Shown: in pieces, positions 27,591-37,989 of the stretch
Position numbering within the stretch: the stretch's first letter is position 1
Layout of the letters: the number at the start of each line of letters is the position of its first letter
Source of the DNA: Planctomicrobium sp051465645
GTDB taxonomy: Bacteria; Planctomycetota; Planctomycetia; Planctomycetales; Planctomycetaceae
Assembly (NCBI RefSeq): GCF_051465645.1
Contig: NZ_CP195790.1
Location: 124,001 to 188,000 of the forward strand
Direction of reading: 5' to 3'
DNA length: 64,000 nt
Made by a program: the position numbers and the translations under genes
The notes under the pieces: model-generated
Told to the model about the DNA's origin: nothing
Seen by the model: the letters and a program-made list of their open reading frames with translations, nothing else
The model's database searches: none

Positions 27591-27994
27591 GTTTCTGTCG
27601 TCGAATCTTACTGGCGACATGGCGAAGATCGCTCGGTGCAGAAGCGATGAACGGTGCGTTCTGCATGGGGACAGGAACAACGACAAAGAAGACAAGCTGG
27701 ATTGGTTCTCCCTGCGGCGTCGATTGAGAGGTCTTTGCTTCGAACCGCAACCTGCTTCCTGTCGTCTCATCACTGCATTAAACCGATGGCTGCGGTTCAA
27801 GATTTCTTGCTATCCCACCGTTTTAATATATTGCTCATATTGCGAACGGGTGCTTTTAGAGTATTTTCAGAAATCATGCAGCGTATCTGGCACGTGGGAT
27901 TCAGTCCTTCTCCTGTCGAGCAGGTTGCTGCGCGGCCACATGCGAGACCGAACCGGTCTCGTGAACGCAATCATCGCTCGCGAAGTGGAATTTT
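27591..27994. other. Intergenic region upstream of the P-type ATPase gene
   Basis: Overlapping plus-strand frames lack ribosome sites and motifs. I looked for an M-box-like magnesium leader and saw none. Confidence 0.35.
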
Positions 27995-30541
27995 GTGGTT
28001 CCCAAAGATGTCACGCAATTCGCTAATCCCTGCAGGCTGGCATATGGTTCAGTCCCGATCCCGGCACTGCTGGCGGAATTGGACGTCACTCCGGCGGGTT
28101 TGACGAGTGAGGCTGCTGCTCATCGCCTTGCGGCGAAAGGCAGGCGGGCTGAGCCTGCAGCGAAATTCTGGCGAGCGTTGAAACTCTTTGCATCCCAATT
28201 TCGTAGTCCGATCACACTGATGCTCATTGCAGCGGCGATCGTGTCGATCTTTCTCGAGGATGTTACGGATGCTGGGATCATCCTGTTCATTGTGCTGTCC
28301 GGCGCCATCCTGGGCTTCTGGCAAGAATTCTCCGCGTCGAATGCGCTTGCGGCGTTGGCTTCAATGGTGACGACGCGTGTGACGGTCCTACGAGATGGCA
28401 AGCAAGTCAAGTTGCCGACAGAAAGTATCGTCCCAGGGGATATTCTACTGCTTTCCGCTGGCTCGACGATTCCTGGTGACTGCCGGTTGCTGGAATCACA
28501 AGACCTGTTCGTCAATGAATCGGCGTTAACAGGCGAGAGCTTTCCGGTGGAGAAACAGCCGGGCGAGCTGCCTTCCGATGTTCCGATGGCCGACCGGAAG
28601 AATGTGGTCTTTCAGGGCTCGCATGTGATCAGCGGCTCGACACGCGCTGTGGTGGTGCTCACTGGAGGTGAAACGGAACTGGGGAAAATCAGCCATCGCC
28701 TGCGGTTACGGTCCCCTGATACTGACTTTGAGCACGGCGTAAGGCGGTTCAGCTATTTTCTGATTGAAGTAACACTCCTGCTCGTGTTTGGAATTTTCGT
28801 CATTCATCTGGCGATGCGGCTTCCGGTGCTGGATACGCTGCTGTTCTCGCTCGCACTGGCAGTGGGACTCACTCCGCAATTGCTGCCGGCAGTGATTGCG
28901 GTGAATCTTGCCCAGGGAGCCCGACAACTGGCCTCCTGCAAGGTGATTGTGCGGCGACTGGCGTCCATCGAAGACTTTGGCAGTATGAATGTGCTTTGCT
29001 GCGACAAGACCGGCACATTGACTGAAGGAACAGTCCGTGTCGAGGCATGTGTCGATTTCGCGGGACAAGTTCATGAACGGGCCTTGCTGCTGGCGGGGTT
29101 GAATGCCGCGTTCGAGACCGGTTTCACCAATCCCATCGATGAGGCGTTGAAACGTCAGGTGTCCATTGACTCTGTCTCGGCCGAGAAGCTTGACGAGATT
29201 CCTTATGATTTTATCCGCAAGCGATTGAGCGTGCTGGTTCGTCTGGAAGACCGCCGCCTACTGATTGTAAAGGGAGCGCTCGCCAACGTTGTGAGTATCT
29301 GCACTCAGGCGGAGACGGCCGACGGGAAATTCATTGCTCTCGATCAAGTCCGCGACCAGATTGAACAGCGGTTCGAGGAACGAGGGAGAAAAGGCGAACG
29401 TGTGATTGCAGTCGCTTACCGGGAGATCGAAAATGATCGAGTGACACACGACGACGAATCGGAGTTGACGTTCGCTGGGATGCTGGTGCTTCAGGATCCT
29501 CCCCGGGAAGGGATTGACGAAACCATTGCACGGTTGCGAGAACTGGGAGTCGATCTGAAGATTGTCACCGGCGACAACCGCATCGTTGCAGCGAGCATCG
29601 CGACTCAAGTTGGTTTGGATGGAAAATCCCTGCTGACCGGGAGTGAACTCCGCAATTTGACGGACGAAGCCTTGATGCAGAGATCAGGAGAGACGAGTGT
29701 CTTTGCCGAAATTGAGCCGAACCAAAAGGAGCGGATCGTTCTTGCGCTCAAGCGGTCAGGACAGGTTGTCGGATACATGGGGGACGGGATCAACGATGCG
29801 ACCGCACTGCACGCCGCTGACGTCGGAATTTCAGTGGATCAAGCGGTCGATGTCGCTAAGGAAGCCGCTGACATCATTCTGTTGGAGCACGACCTGAATG
29901 TCCTGATCGATGGGGTGAGGCAAGGTCGTGCCACTTTCGCCAACACGCTGAAATACATATTTCTGGCGACCAGTGCGAACTTTGGAAACATGTTGAGCAT
30001 GGCGGGCGTGTCGCTCTTCCTTCCCTTCCTCCCGTTGTTACCGAAGCAAATTCTCTTGACGAATCTGCTGACCGACCTGCCGGAGATGACCATTGCTCGC
30101 GATCGAGTTGATCAGGTGCTTATGGATCAACCGCAGCGGTGGAACATCCAACTCATCCAGCGGTTCATGATCACGTTCGGGCTGCTCAGCTCCGTATTCG
30201 ACTTCGCGACATTCGGGGTGTTGTTGTGGCTGCTCGATGCGGGCATGGACGAGTTTCGTACGGGCTGGTTCGTCGAGTCTGTTGTCTCAGCCTGTGTTGT
30301 TGTTCTTGTCGTCCGCAGCCGACAATCGCTCTGGAGCAGTCGCCCGGCAAGAGCACTTGTCATGATGACGCTACTGGTGATGACCATGACGATTCTGCTT
30401 CCCTATACACCGCTCGCCAAATGGCTGGGCTTCACCCCGCTTCCCCCGTTGTTTCTTGCGGCGATGTTGACGATTGTCGCAATCTATGCTGCATCGGCGG
30501 AGTTCGTGAAACGCTGGTTCTATCAGACTCTCATTCGCTGA
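27995..30541 (+). CDS. P-type ATPase, MgtA-like (P3B) Mg2+ transporter
   Basis: 848 residues. It has the actuator motif TGES at 179-182, phosphorylation Asp337 in CCDKTGTLTEG and the hinge motif GDGINDATALHAADVGI. The block LALAVGLTPQLLPAVIAVNLAQGA and KVIVRRLASIEDFGSMNVL closely follows MgtA, so Mg2+ import (or Ni2+ as a side substrate) is the best call. Ten membrane helices are expected. The family N-terminus is short here and the start is a GTG with a weak site, so the start is uncertain. The gene stands alone. Confidence 0.88.
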   Translation: MVPKDVTQFANPCRLAYGSVPIPALLAELDVTPAGLTSEAAAHRLAAKGRRAEPAAKFWRALKLFASQFRSPITLMLIAAAIVSIFLEDVTDAGIILFIVLSGAILGFWQEFSASNALAALASMVTTRVTVLRDGKQVKLPTESIVPGDILLLSAGSTIPGDCRLLESQDLFVNESALTGESFPVEKQPGELPSDVPMADRKNVVFQGSHVISGSTRAVVVLTGGETELGKISHRLRLRSPDTDFEHGVRRFSYFLIEVTLLLVFGIFVIHLAMRLPVLDTLLFSLALAVGLTPQLLPAVIAVNLAQGARQLASCKVIVRRLASIEDFGSMNVLCCDKTGTLTEGTVRVEACVDFAGQVHERALLLAGLNAAFETGFTNPIDEALKRQVSIDSVSAEKLDEIPYDFIRKRLSVLVRLEDRRLLIVKGALANVVSICTQAETADGKFIALDQVRDQIEQRFEERGRKGERVIAVAYREIENDRVTHDDESELTFAGMLVLQDPPREGIDETIARLRELGVDLKIVTGDNRIVAASIATQVGLDGKSLLTGSELRNLTDEALMQRSGETSVFAEIEPNQKERIVLALKRSGQVVGYMGDGINDATALHAADVGISVDQAVDVAKEAADIILLEHDLNVLIDGVRQGRATFANTLKYIFLATSANFGNMLSMAGVSLFLPFLPLLPKQILLTNLLTDLPEMTIARDRVDQVLMDQPQRWNIQLIQRFMITFGLLSSVFDFATFGVLLWLLDAGMDEFRTGWFVESVVSACVVVLVVRSRQSLWSSRPARALVMMTLLVMTMTILLPYTPLAKWLGFTPLPPLFLAAMLTIVAIYAASAEFVKRWFYQTLIR

Positions 30542-30628
30542 CCTCAGAAACGCAACGTGAAGTTGCCGGAGAGCGTACCTGCATGAAGTCTTGTTAGAGT
30601 GATGTTTCTTCCACTCAATGAAATAAAA

Positions 30629-30656
30629 AAGGGGTGACATTTCTGTGTCACCCCTT
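30629..30656 (-). terminator. Intrinsic terminator of the DUF1501 gene
   Basis: AAGGGGTGACA and TGTCACCCCTT form a perfect 11-bp stem. On the minus strand it is followed by TTTTTTATTT. It lies 29 bp past the stop of the DUF1501 gene and may also stop the ATPase transcript from the left. Confidence 0.88.
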
Positions 30657-30684
30657 GAAGTTGCTCATTCCGAGAGAGCGTGGC

Positions 30685-32145
30685 TTACGAGATCATTGTC
30701 GGTTGAGTCAGGATCTCGCTGACAACCCGTGCTGCACGCTGGTTGGTGATCTGCTGCTCTTGTCCGTTGTGGCGATACAACAGTTTGCGGTAGTCGATGC
30801 CCAACTGATGCAGGATTGTCGCCTGAAAGTCATTCGGGGTCACAACATCTTTGACTGCTTTGTGACCGACTTCGTCTGTCTCTCCGAAGGTCATTCCAGG
30901 TTTGATTCCGCCGCCGGCCAGCCAGATGCTGAAGCCTTGGCCGTTGTGATCGCGGCCGACTTCTTTGAGCGCGCCGGTTCCTTCAGTGACTGGCAAACGA
31001 CCGATTTCGCCTCCCCAGTGCACGATGGTGGAATCAAGTAACCCACGCTGTTTCAGGTCTTTGACCAACGCCGCACATGGCTGGTCTGTCTTGCGGCAGA
31101 CATTAGGAAGGCCATTCAGCATGCCGGTGTGATTGTCCCACGGTTGTCCCCCATGGAACAGTTGCACGAACCGGACACCCCGTTCAACAAGGCGACGGGA
31201 GATCAGGCAGCGTGTGCCGTAATCTCGGGTTTCAGGTTTGTCGATTCCGTACATCTGCTGCGTCGCCTGAGTCTCTTTAGAGATGTCGAGAGCTTCGCGT
31301 GCGGAGACCTGCATTGCCGCTGCAAGTTCATAGCTGGCAATACGTGCTTCCAGATCGGCTTCACCGGGGTTCTTTTCCAGGTGGCGTCGATTAAGTGTTT
31401 GCAGCAGGTTCAGATTCTGAGCCTGAAGTGTTCCCTTCAAGTGCGGTGGAGCATCCAGATTCAGGATACGTGGTTCTTTGGGCCGCAGGACGGTTCCCTG
31501 AAACAGCGGTGGCATGAAGCCGTTTGACCAGTTGTGTGCCGCGTCAACAGGGGCTCCGCCTGGGTCAGTCAGCACCATGTATGCTGGCAGATTCTGGCTT
31601 TCTGATCCCAATCCATACACGATCCACGAACCGAGTGTGGGACGGCCGACGATTCCGGGAATTCCCCCATGGAAGTAACGAATTGAAACTTCATGTCCAT
31701 TCGCGCCGGTGTGCATCGACCGGATAAGACAGACGTCGTCGACGATGCTGGCGAGGTGTGGGAGCAGTTCAGAGACCTCGGTTCCGCACTCCCCGTGCTT
31801 GGCAAACTTCCACGGACTTCCGAGCAGTTTCTTGCTGGCGCGATTCACGAAGCTGTACTGGATGTCGCCGCCATAGTCGGTGCCATCCAGCCGAGAGAGT
31901 TCCGGCTTTGGGTCGGTCAAATCCATGTGAGATGGACCGCCGTGCTGGAACAACGAAATCATCGCTGTTGCTTTGGCCGGGAAATGCGGCTTCTTCGGAG
32001 TCAGGTCGTAACTCTGAATATCCTTGGGGAGCTGCATCGGATTCGCAAGGAGATTCTCCTGATGCAACATCCAGGCAAGTGCGACGCCTCCGACACCCAT
32101 GGTTGTCTGCGTCAGGAACTGTCGTCGTGTGAAGATTGGATTCAT
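30685..32145 (-). CDS. DUF1501 protein, Tat-exported
   Basis: 486 residues. The N-terminus carries a twin-arginine signal (FTRRQFLTQTTMGVGGVAL). DUF1501 features follow: MISLFQHGGPSHMDLTDPKP near residue 62, VGRPTLGSWIVYGLGSE, and a C-terminal DFQATILHQLGID with HTGMLN earlier. The family has an alkaline-phosphatase/sulfatase-like fold and in planctomycetes almost always lies beside a DUF1549/DUF1553 gene, as here (82 bp downstream of it, same strand). The pair probably works together in the periplasm; the substrate is unknown. Confidence 0.95.
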   Translation of the reverse strand: MNPIFTRRQFLTQTTMGVGGVALAWMLHQENLLANPMQLPKDIQSYDLTPKKPHFPAKATAMISLFQHGGPSHMDLTDPKPELSRLDGTDYGGDIQYSFVNRASKKLLGSPWKFAKHGECGTEVSELLPHLASIVDDVCLIRSMHTGANGHEVSIRYFHGGIPGIVGRPTLGSWIVYGLGSESQNLPAYMVLTDPGGAPVDAAHNWSNGFMPPLFQGTVLRPKEPRILNLDAPPHLKGTLQAQNLNLLQTLNRRHLEKNPGEADLEARIASYELAAAMQVSAREALDISKETQATQQMYGIDKPETRDYGTRCLISRRLVERGVRFVQLFHGGQPWDNHTGMLNGLPNVCRKTDQPCAALVKDLKQRGLLDSTIVHWGGEIGRLPVTEGTGALKEVGRDHNGQGFSIWLAGGGIKPGMTFGETDEVGHKAVKDVVTPNDFQATILHQLGIDYRKLLYRHNGQEQQITNQRAARVVSEILTQPTMIS

Positions 32146-32226
32146 GTTGAGCTCGCAATTCGATCTACTGAATTCAGTAAGCCGCAGTGTGCTGAATCGA
32201 TCGGATGTATCGTGTCATTCCCTGTA

Positions 32227-35200
32227 CTACTCGAGATACAGGAACTCGTTTGATGTCAGTAAGGCCTGACAGACGTTGGCGAGAGCTTGTGTTGTCGTGT
32301 TGACCCCGGCTGGCAGTTCCCGTGGTTCGGTATTCATTTCAACAATCTGTTCATTCACAAACTGGGCTGCCAGTTTCAGTTCTTCGTTGGATGGTTCGCG
32401 GCAATAAGCGAATCGCCAGACCGCGGCCAGTTGCTCGTGAGTGATATTGGAAGTCGCTGACTCTGGGCCATGGAAATCCTTCATCGAGTTCCAGGTTCGA
32501 GTTTTGCCGTTCCCATCCTGCATATTGATGTCAACGATCCACTCGTATGAGTCTGCGTTCACATCGGCACGGCAGTCGGTGATGAAGTCGATGGTGTCAC
32601 CTGCCTGAATCTTCAACTCGTTTACAGCAGTTGAGGCTTCGCTCTTGGCGGCAATCCATTCTCCGGCCTGCCCTGTTCGGCTGGAGACAATCCGCCCGCG
32701 AACACCATCTCCGTTCTCACTCGGGTGTTTGAGTTTCCCGGTGATCTTGATTGTTCCCGAAATCGGAGCGACCCAGCGCCGGATGGTTGCGAACTGTTCA
32801 CCGGTGCCTGTGTGGCCGCCGCGAGCATGCACGAGTGACCAGCCAATCGTCGGGTCAGGTTTCTGCTTGCTTCCCTGCCACGTTCCCGACTCAAAGTGAG
32901 GATAAGGTGTGAATTGAACTGCTTTGTTCTCGTTCAGTCCACCAAATCCAAACTGCCACGGAGATCCCAGTGCTTTCTGGAATTCGGGGAGACCTGCAAC
33001 GACCTGTGGAGCCAGTTTCGGAAGTTCAGTTCCCTGAATTCGTTTTGCCAGCGCAAGTGACTGATCAATCGCGAATGGACTGTTCATCAGCATGAGCGAC
33101 TGAGTTGCAACGGTCGATGAAGAACGGCGTTCGCAGTTCACTGTCATGACCGGTGCGTCGAATGCTTGCAGCATGGAAATCGGAACACTACGCCGCTGCT
33201 GAATATAAAGACTGCGGCGATTGTTGGTCCCTTCGATCACTTCTTGTCCGTTGGGGTCGACCGTCACTGGAATAGATGGCCCGAACTGTTTGGTGTCGAG
33301 GTTGCCGGCGACGAAGTGGACGCGGTCTCGCACGATTTCTGCATCGAGACGAATGAGATTCCGACGCCAGTAATAATGGTTGCTGTCGTCAATGGCGCTC
33401 ATTTGAGGATCACGCACCGAAGATTGGCGATAGGCAGTGGAGAGCATGATCGTGCGGTGCAACTGTTTCAGGTTCCAGCCACTCGACATGAACTCTGTGG
33501 CCAGCCAGTTCAGTAATTCCGGGTGAGTTGGAGATGATCCCAGTTTGCCAAATTCAGCTGGGGTCTCAACCAGTCCACGCCCGAAGTGATGCAGCCAGAT
33601 CCGATTCGCCAGCACTCGGGCTGTGATTGGATTCTGGGCACTTGTCAGCCATTGTGCGAATGCGAGTCGGCGACCGGTTGTCGAAGCGCCTTCTGCTTTT
33701 ACAGGGAATGCAACAAACGCATCTTCTGCACAGAGCACTGCTGGGGCAGCTGGAGTGACAGCCTGCTTTGGCTGGCGATAATCGCCGCGATGGAACAGGT
33801 GAGTTTCTGGATTGCTGCCGTTGGGTTCAACCAGAGCACGCACGAACTCTTCCTTCGGCTTGGTTGCTCGAAGTGCTGTGATCTTCTCCATGTCGGCTTT
33901 GAGTTCGTCAGCCGCCTTCTGGTTGTACTGATACAGATTTCCCCGAGTGATTTTCACACTCGGATGCTTGTCCAGCAGTGCTTTCTGTTCCGGGGTTTTG
34001 TCTTTGTCTGCAGTCTTGTAAGCCGCTTTCAGTGCCTCGCGCAGACTTTCATCATGTTTGAGAAGCTCTTTCTCAAGAGCGTCATCCATGAACCCTTGCT
34101 CTTTCACAGCGCGTGCGTCAACCAGCACTTTCGCTTCTGCTTCGATCTTGGCCGCAGCATCGCGATCTGTCTGCGTGTAGAGAGAGACCAGTCGTTGCGG
34201 TGGTGTCTTCCACTTCTTGTAGTCGAGAGCTGGTTCGAACACGGCTCGCATTGCAAAGTAGTCTGTGTGCGAGATCGGGTCGTACCGGTGATCGTGGCAT
34301 TGAGCACAAGCGACGCTCATCCCCAGAAGCGATGTTGAGACGATCTGCAACGTGTCGGCGATGACTTGATTTCTGGCTTCTTCAGTGTTCTCTCCACTGC
34401 CCGTTCCATCAGCTGCCATTCGAAGGAAGCCGGTGGCGGTGATGAGATCGATCTGTTCCGGGGTCAAGTCCCCTTTTTGTGGACCAGCGAGTTCATCTCC
34501 AGCGAGCTGTTCGTGAAGAAAACGGTCGAATGGTTTGTTCTCGTTGAATGCACGAATGACATAGTCGCGATAACGGTATGACCAGTTACGAACAGTGTCA
34601 GCTGTCGTGCGTCCTTCGGAATCAGCATAGCCGGCGATATCCAGCCAGTGGCGTCCCCAGCGTTCTCCGTAATGAGGAGATGCCAGCATCGCGTCGACCA
34701 TCCGCTCGTAGGCGTCAGGTGAATTGTCAGCGACGTACTGCTGAATCTGCTCTGCGGTTGGCGGCAGTCCTGTCAGCGTAAACGAGACTCGAAGAATCTC
34801 TGTGCTTTTGTCTGTGTCTGGAGAGAACTTCAAGCCAGCAGGCATCGCCTTCAACAGAAGTGCGTCGATCGGAGTTCGGACGCGTGCTTCAGCTGGGAAT
34901 GCGGGAATCTCTGGACGCTGAAGCGGTTGATAGGCCCACCAGGCGCGTTCTTCCGGGAGGATTGGCAGCCCGGGGCCGATGGTCTCTGGCTCTTGTCGAG
35001 CAGTTGGAGCACCAGCTGCGATCCATTCTTTCAGAATCTTGATTTCTGCGGCGGAGACTTTTCCTTCCCCCGGCGGCATATCTCCGCTTTCGACTCTCTG
35101 GATCAGCAGACTTTCGTCTGGCTTCCCTGGAACGAGTGCTGTCCCGGAATCTCCCCCCTTCTGGAGGAAACGGACCAGGCGGAGGTCGAGCGAACCTTCG

Positions 35201-35394
35201 TGCGTTTCAGTTGCCCCGTGACAGTCCAGACAGTGAGCCCGCAAAATTGGGCGAATGTCTTTTTCAAATGTCAGCGACGTTTTGGGCGAGGCCGAATCCG
35301 CGAAGCCTGTCGACTCGAACAGCCCTACGGTGGAAGCGATGGCTGCAATTCCAAAGAACCAGTTCAGGAGTTGCCGTGGGATCGATGTTGGCAT
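32227..35394 (-). CDS. DUF1549/DUF1553 protein with cytochrome-like heme motif (PSD1 type)
   Basis: 1055 residues, exported. A hydrophobic N-terminus precedes a PSCyt1 cytochrome-like domain with Cys55-x-x-Cys58-His59 (AHCLDCHG), then the DUF1549 domain (GLPPTAEQIQQYVAD, YGERWGRHWLDIAGYADSEG and a second CAQCHDHRYDPI). A long Lys/Glu-rich helical section (about 410-510) leads to DUF1553 (LAFAQWLTSAQNPITARVLANRIWLHHFGRGLVETP). A C-terminal part lies between the halves of the DUF1553 end motif (NEFLYLE). It is the upstream gene of the DUF1501 operon. Electron transfer to or from a periplasmic oxidoreductase is inferred. Confidence 0.95.
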   Translation of the reverse strand: MPTSIPRQLLNWFFGIAAIASTVGLFESTGFADSASPKTSLTFEKDIRPILRAHCLDCHGATETHEGSLDLRLVRFLQKGGDSGTALVPGKPDESLLIQRVESGDMPPGEGKVSAAEIKILKEWIAAGAPTARQEPETIGPGLPILPEERAWWAYQPLQRPEIPAFPAEARVRTPIDALLLKAMPAGLKFSPDTDKSTEILRVSFTLTGLPPTAEQIQQYVADNSPDAYERMVDAMLASPHYGERWGRHWLDIAGYADSEGRTTADTVRNWSYRYRDYVIRAFNENKPFDRFLHEQLAGDELAGPQKGDLTPEQIDLITATGFLRMAADGTGSGENTEEARNQVIADTLQIVSTSLLGMSVACAQCHDHRYDPISHTDYFAMRAVFEPALDYKKWKTPPQRLVSLYTQTDRDAAAKIEAEAKVLVDARAVKEQGFMDDALEKELLKHDESLREALKAAYKTADKDKTPEQKALLDKHPSVKITRGNLYQYNQKAADELKADMEKITALRATKPKEEFVRALVEPNGSNPETHLFHRGDYRQPKQAVTPAAPAVLCAEDAFVAFPVKAEGASTTGRRLAFAQWLTSAQNPITARVLANRIWLHHFGRGLVETPAEFGKLGSSPTHPELLNWLATEFMSSGWNLKQLHRTIMLSTAYRQSSVRDPQMSAIDDSNHYYWRRNLIRLDAEIVRDRVHFVAGNLDTKQFGPSIPVTVDPNGQEVIEGTNNRRSLYIQQRRSVPISMLQAFDAPVMTVNCERRSSSTVATQSLMLMNSPFAIDQSLALAKRIQGTELPKLAPQVVAGLPEFQKALGSPWQFGFGGLNENKAVQFTPYPHFESGTWQGSKQKPDPTIGWSLVHARGGHTGTGEQFATIRRWVAPISGTIKITGKLKHPSENGDGVRGRIVSSRTGQAGEWIAAKSEASTAVNELKIQAGDTIDFITDCRADVNADSYEWIVDINMQDGNGKTRTWNSMKDFHGPESATSNITHEQLAAVWRFAYCREPSNEELKLAAQFVNEQIVEMNTEPRELPAGVNTTTQALANVCQALLTSNEFLYLE

Positions 35395-36214
35395 CTGTCA
35401 CCTGTTTGGGGCTGGACTTGTCTGTGTGTCCGAAGGTGAAGCGGTCGAGGGAAGTACCTGGAGGCGGGGTTCGTCAATTTTGGGCGACGAAACGTAATCT
35501 GGCAATGGTTTCGAGCATTTCATCTTATGAGATCTCAACTCAGGAACATAGTGAAACTTGCGTTTCTTTTGATGTGAGCAAGAGAAGTCGCCCTCAGGGT
35601 ACGGGTTTGCGGGGAGTGTTTCAGAGGAATTCGGCGGAGTCTCAGTGCGACGGATAAGAGCACGTGATTGTGAATGATTCCGTCTTGCTGTATTGTGTGT
35701 TTCGAATGAAGGTACTAGTCCGATGAGATTAGGTCACATCTCCTGTGTGTTTGCTGTGATCGATCGGTAGGCACTTCTGTTGCGTGTTTGGGTGTTTGCG
35801 GCTTTGGATTTCACAGATTGTGGTGGTTTTATCGCCTTCCTTCAGTGTGCTTGTGTTTTGTAAGGCCTTTTATATGTGTTGGTTACGTTCTTCTTTTTGT
35901 GAAGTTTTGAAAAGCGCAATGTGAAGAGTGATTCCGTCCTTCGGGAGTGCCACGATGATGTGCGGCGGTGCTTCTCTTTTATGCAGATGGTACGAAGAGC
36001 GGAATTTTTGAAGTCACTTTGGATTTTATTGACGTGCGAATAATGCGTGTTTGCTTTTGACTTTAGGTGCCCGCGACCGCCTGTGATTATGGCGCGTTGG
36101 GGACGGAGGGCGATCGTTTCGGCATGGGAGATGCAGATTGCCGGCGCCCAGAGTGTGTTGTTTTCCTTTTGTGTTTGAATGCGGGCCAAGTTTGCTGAAG
36201 TGACTGGAGGTTTT
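35395..36214. other. Divergent intergenic region with strong T/G bias
   Basis: About 820 bp. The plus strand from about 35640 to 36180 is strikingly rich in T and G (many TGTGTTT and TTTTG runs) and poor in start codons. The minus-strand open frame 35842-36282 is a by-product of that skew: it has no motif and overlaps the next gene. Long leader RNA or spacer; nothing else identified. Confidence 0.4.
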
Positions 36215-37219
36215 ATGCGCTCAAAATCAGGTTTCACTTTGATTGAACTGTTGGTGGTGATTGCCATCATCGCCATCCTCATCGCACTGCTGTTACCGGC
36301 AGTTCAGCAGGCGCGGGAAGCGGCTCGCCGATCTCAGTGCAAGAACAACATGAAGCAGATCGGGTTGGCTCTTCACAATTACCATGATGTTTACAACACC
36401 TTCCCGATCGGGGCGCAAGCTCCATTTTTTAGGCCAAACTGGCGCGTCGGAATCCTTCCGTTTCTGGAGCAGACAGCTCTGTACAACAGGCTGACTCAGG
36501 CACAGCCGACCGCTCTCGATGGATTTGCTGGTAAGAGAAACGACGCAATTGCCTTGGGGACGTATGGAGCGAACTTCGGTGTGCTTGCAGGGTTGAAGAT
36601 TGACGTCTATGCCTGTCCTTCTTCGGCGCTTTCTTCAAACAACAATGGAACGACCCCAGCCAGCAACAACGCCCAAAACGGACAAACTCACGACTACGTG
36701 GGAGTGATGGGATTCTATCCAGATCCAGCAGGCCGCACTGGTCAGTGCTCGACGGCAGTTGAATCCGCTCGCGGAGCTCCTTGTGAGAACGGAATGCTGT
36801 ATTTCAATGGACATACAAGCATGCGTGATGCAACCGACGGAACTTCAAACACCTTGGTCGTTTCTGAGCAATCAGGGATGGTTGACAAGCAAGATTTTCG
36901 AACAAACTATCAAGGGGGATGGGGCGGATTTCATACGAGCGTCACGGCTCGGCCAGGGACGATTTCGGATGCGAATCTCTTCGCAACCGGGATCACGACC
37001 CTGCGTCACGCGATCAATCTCGATGTTCCAACTGCAAATTTGCCTGCTGGAACAACTCAGATGTATAGCTATAACACCATCGTGAACTCATTTCACACTG
37101 GTGGAATTCACGCATTGTTAGGGGATGGCTCTGTCCGCTTCCTGAGCCAGAACATGGCACGAGAAACTCTCGGTCGACTCGGCTGCAAGAATGACGGGCT
37201 GGTGATCGGAGAATTCTAA
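36215..37219 (+). CDS. DUF1559 prepilin-type protein
   Basis: 334 residues from the ATG at 36215, which has GGAGG four bases before it; the upstream ATG at 36179 has none. N-terminus MRSKSGFTLIELLVVIAIIA with the pilin-type Gly-Phe cleavage site and Glu at +5, the shared QQAREAARRSQCKNNMKQIG segment, DATDGTSNTLVVSEQSG, and H-X9-DG in FHTGGIHALLGDGS. It is closely related to the gene at 37990-38967. It opens a tandem DUF1559-lipoprotein-DUF1559-lipoprotein array. Confidence 0.95.
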   Translation: MRSKSGFTLIELLVVIAIIAILIALLLPAVQQAREAARRSQCKNNMKQIGLALHNYHDVYNTFPIGAQAPFFRPNWRVGILPFLEQTALYNRLTQAQPTALDGFAGKRNDAIALGTYGANFGVLAGLKIDVYACPSSALSSNNNGTTPASNNAQNGQTHDYVGVMGFYPDPAGRTGQCSTAVESARGAPCENGMLYFNGHTSMRDATDGTSNTLVVSEQSGMVDKQDFRTNYQGGWGGFHTSVTARPGTISDANLFATGITTLRHAINLDVPTANLPAGTTQMYSYNTIVNSFHTGGIHALLGDGSVRFLSQNMARETLGRLGCKNDGLVIGEF

Positions 37220-37490
37220 ACCAGCGCGGTGGCGTGATGCTTTCGTGAGGCCGTCGCACGTGACGACTGCCTCTTTTGTGCTCCGCCCTTCTTTGTGATG
37301 TCGCAGATCCAGCACGTCTTACGGCGTCTGTCCTCCATTCTTAATGGTCTAGGCGGAAACTGGTGGCATTGCCGATTCGCCGCTGCGACTAAGTCAAGAT
37401 GATCGCCGATTTAGTCTGTGTTGAGTTTATAGGTCTGCTAGTTCATCCCTTTTTGCCTATTGGCAAAGTTTATCAGCAGGATTTAAGCAA

Positions 37491-37913
37491 ATGTTATCTA
37501 CGACACTGGTCCGCCGTGCCCTGCTCTCACTGGTTATCTGTGTAGTCGGAGTGAGCGGGTGTCTGGGGAGAAGTGACCGTGGAATCCCCAAAGGGAAGAT
37601 TGAAGGAACAGTCACTTACAAGGGGACTCCTGTCAGCGAAGGGCGAGTTTTCTTGTCTTCGCCAACAACCGGAATCGCTATCGCGATGAATCTGGATGAG
37701 AGTGGCAAGTTTCAGATGAGTGAAGGTCTCGAAGTGGGATCATATGAGGTGAATATTACTCCACCATTGGTGGAAGAAGTTGCCGGGGCACCCACGACGA
37801 CGAAGCCCAAGGACTACCCAAACATTCCTAAGAAATATCGTACAAGTTCCACCAGCGGATTCACTGCCGAAGTTGTGAAGGGAAACAATACGTTTACTTT
37901 TGCAATGGAGTAG
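37491..37913 (+). CDS. Lipoprotein with transthyretin/carboxypeptidase-regulatory-like domain
   Basis: 140 residues. The lipobox is VGVSGC (Cys near residue 24). The mature part KIEGTVTYKGTPVSEGRVFL and GKFQMSEGLEVGSYEVNITPP has the beta-sandwich pattern of carboxypeptidase regulatory-like proteins common in planctomycetes, usually next to DUF1559 genes. The adjoining GIPKGKIEG resembles RSGIPRSDV in the lipoprotein at 39084. I infer a lipid-anchored partner of the DUF1559 proteins. Confidence 0.85.
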   Translation: MLSTTLVRRALLSLVICVVGVSGCLGRSDRGIPKGKIEGTVTYKGTPVSEGRVFLSSPTTGIAIAMNLDESGKFQMSEGLEVGSYEVNITPPLVEEVAGAPTTTKPKDYPNIPKKYRTSSTSGFTAEVVKGNNTFTFAME

Positions 37914-37989
37914 TGGCTGCCGCTTCTTCTGCTGGTTTCGCATCCTATGTTGTACTTTTGATACTCCGTGCTTTGTTAAAGGTGTGCAG

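Noticed and set aside
27591..27994. Magnesium riboswitch (M-box) upstream of the ATPase
   Set aside because: I saw none of the conserved M-box sequence blocks.
27619..28103. Two plus-strand frames upstream of the P-type ATPase
   Set aside because: Overlapping frames without ribosome sites; the second runs into the ATPase gene.
35842..36282. 146-codon minus-strand frame
   Set aside because: A product of the T/G strand bias; overlaps the DUF1559 start antisense.
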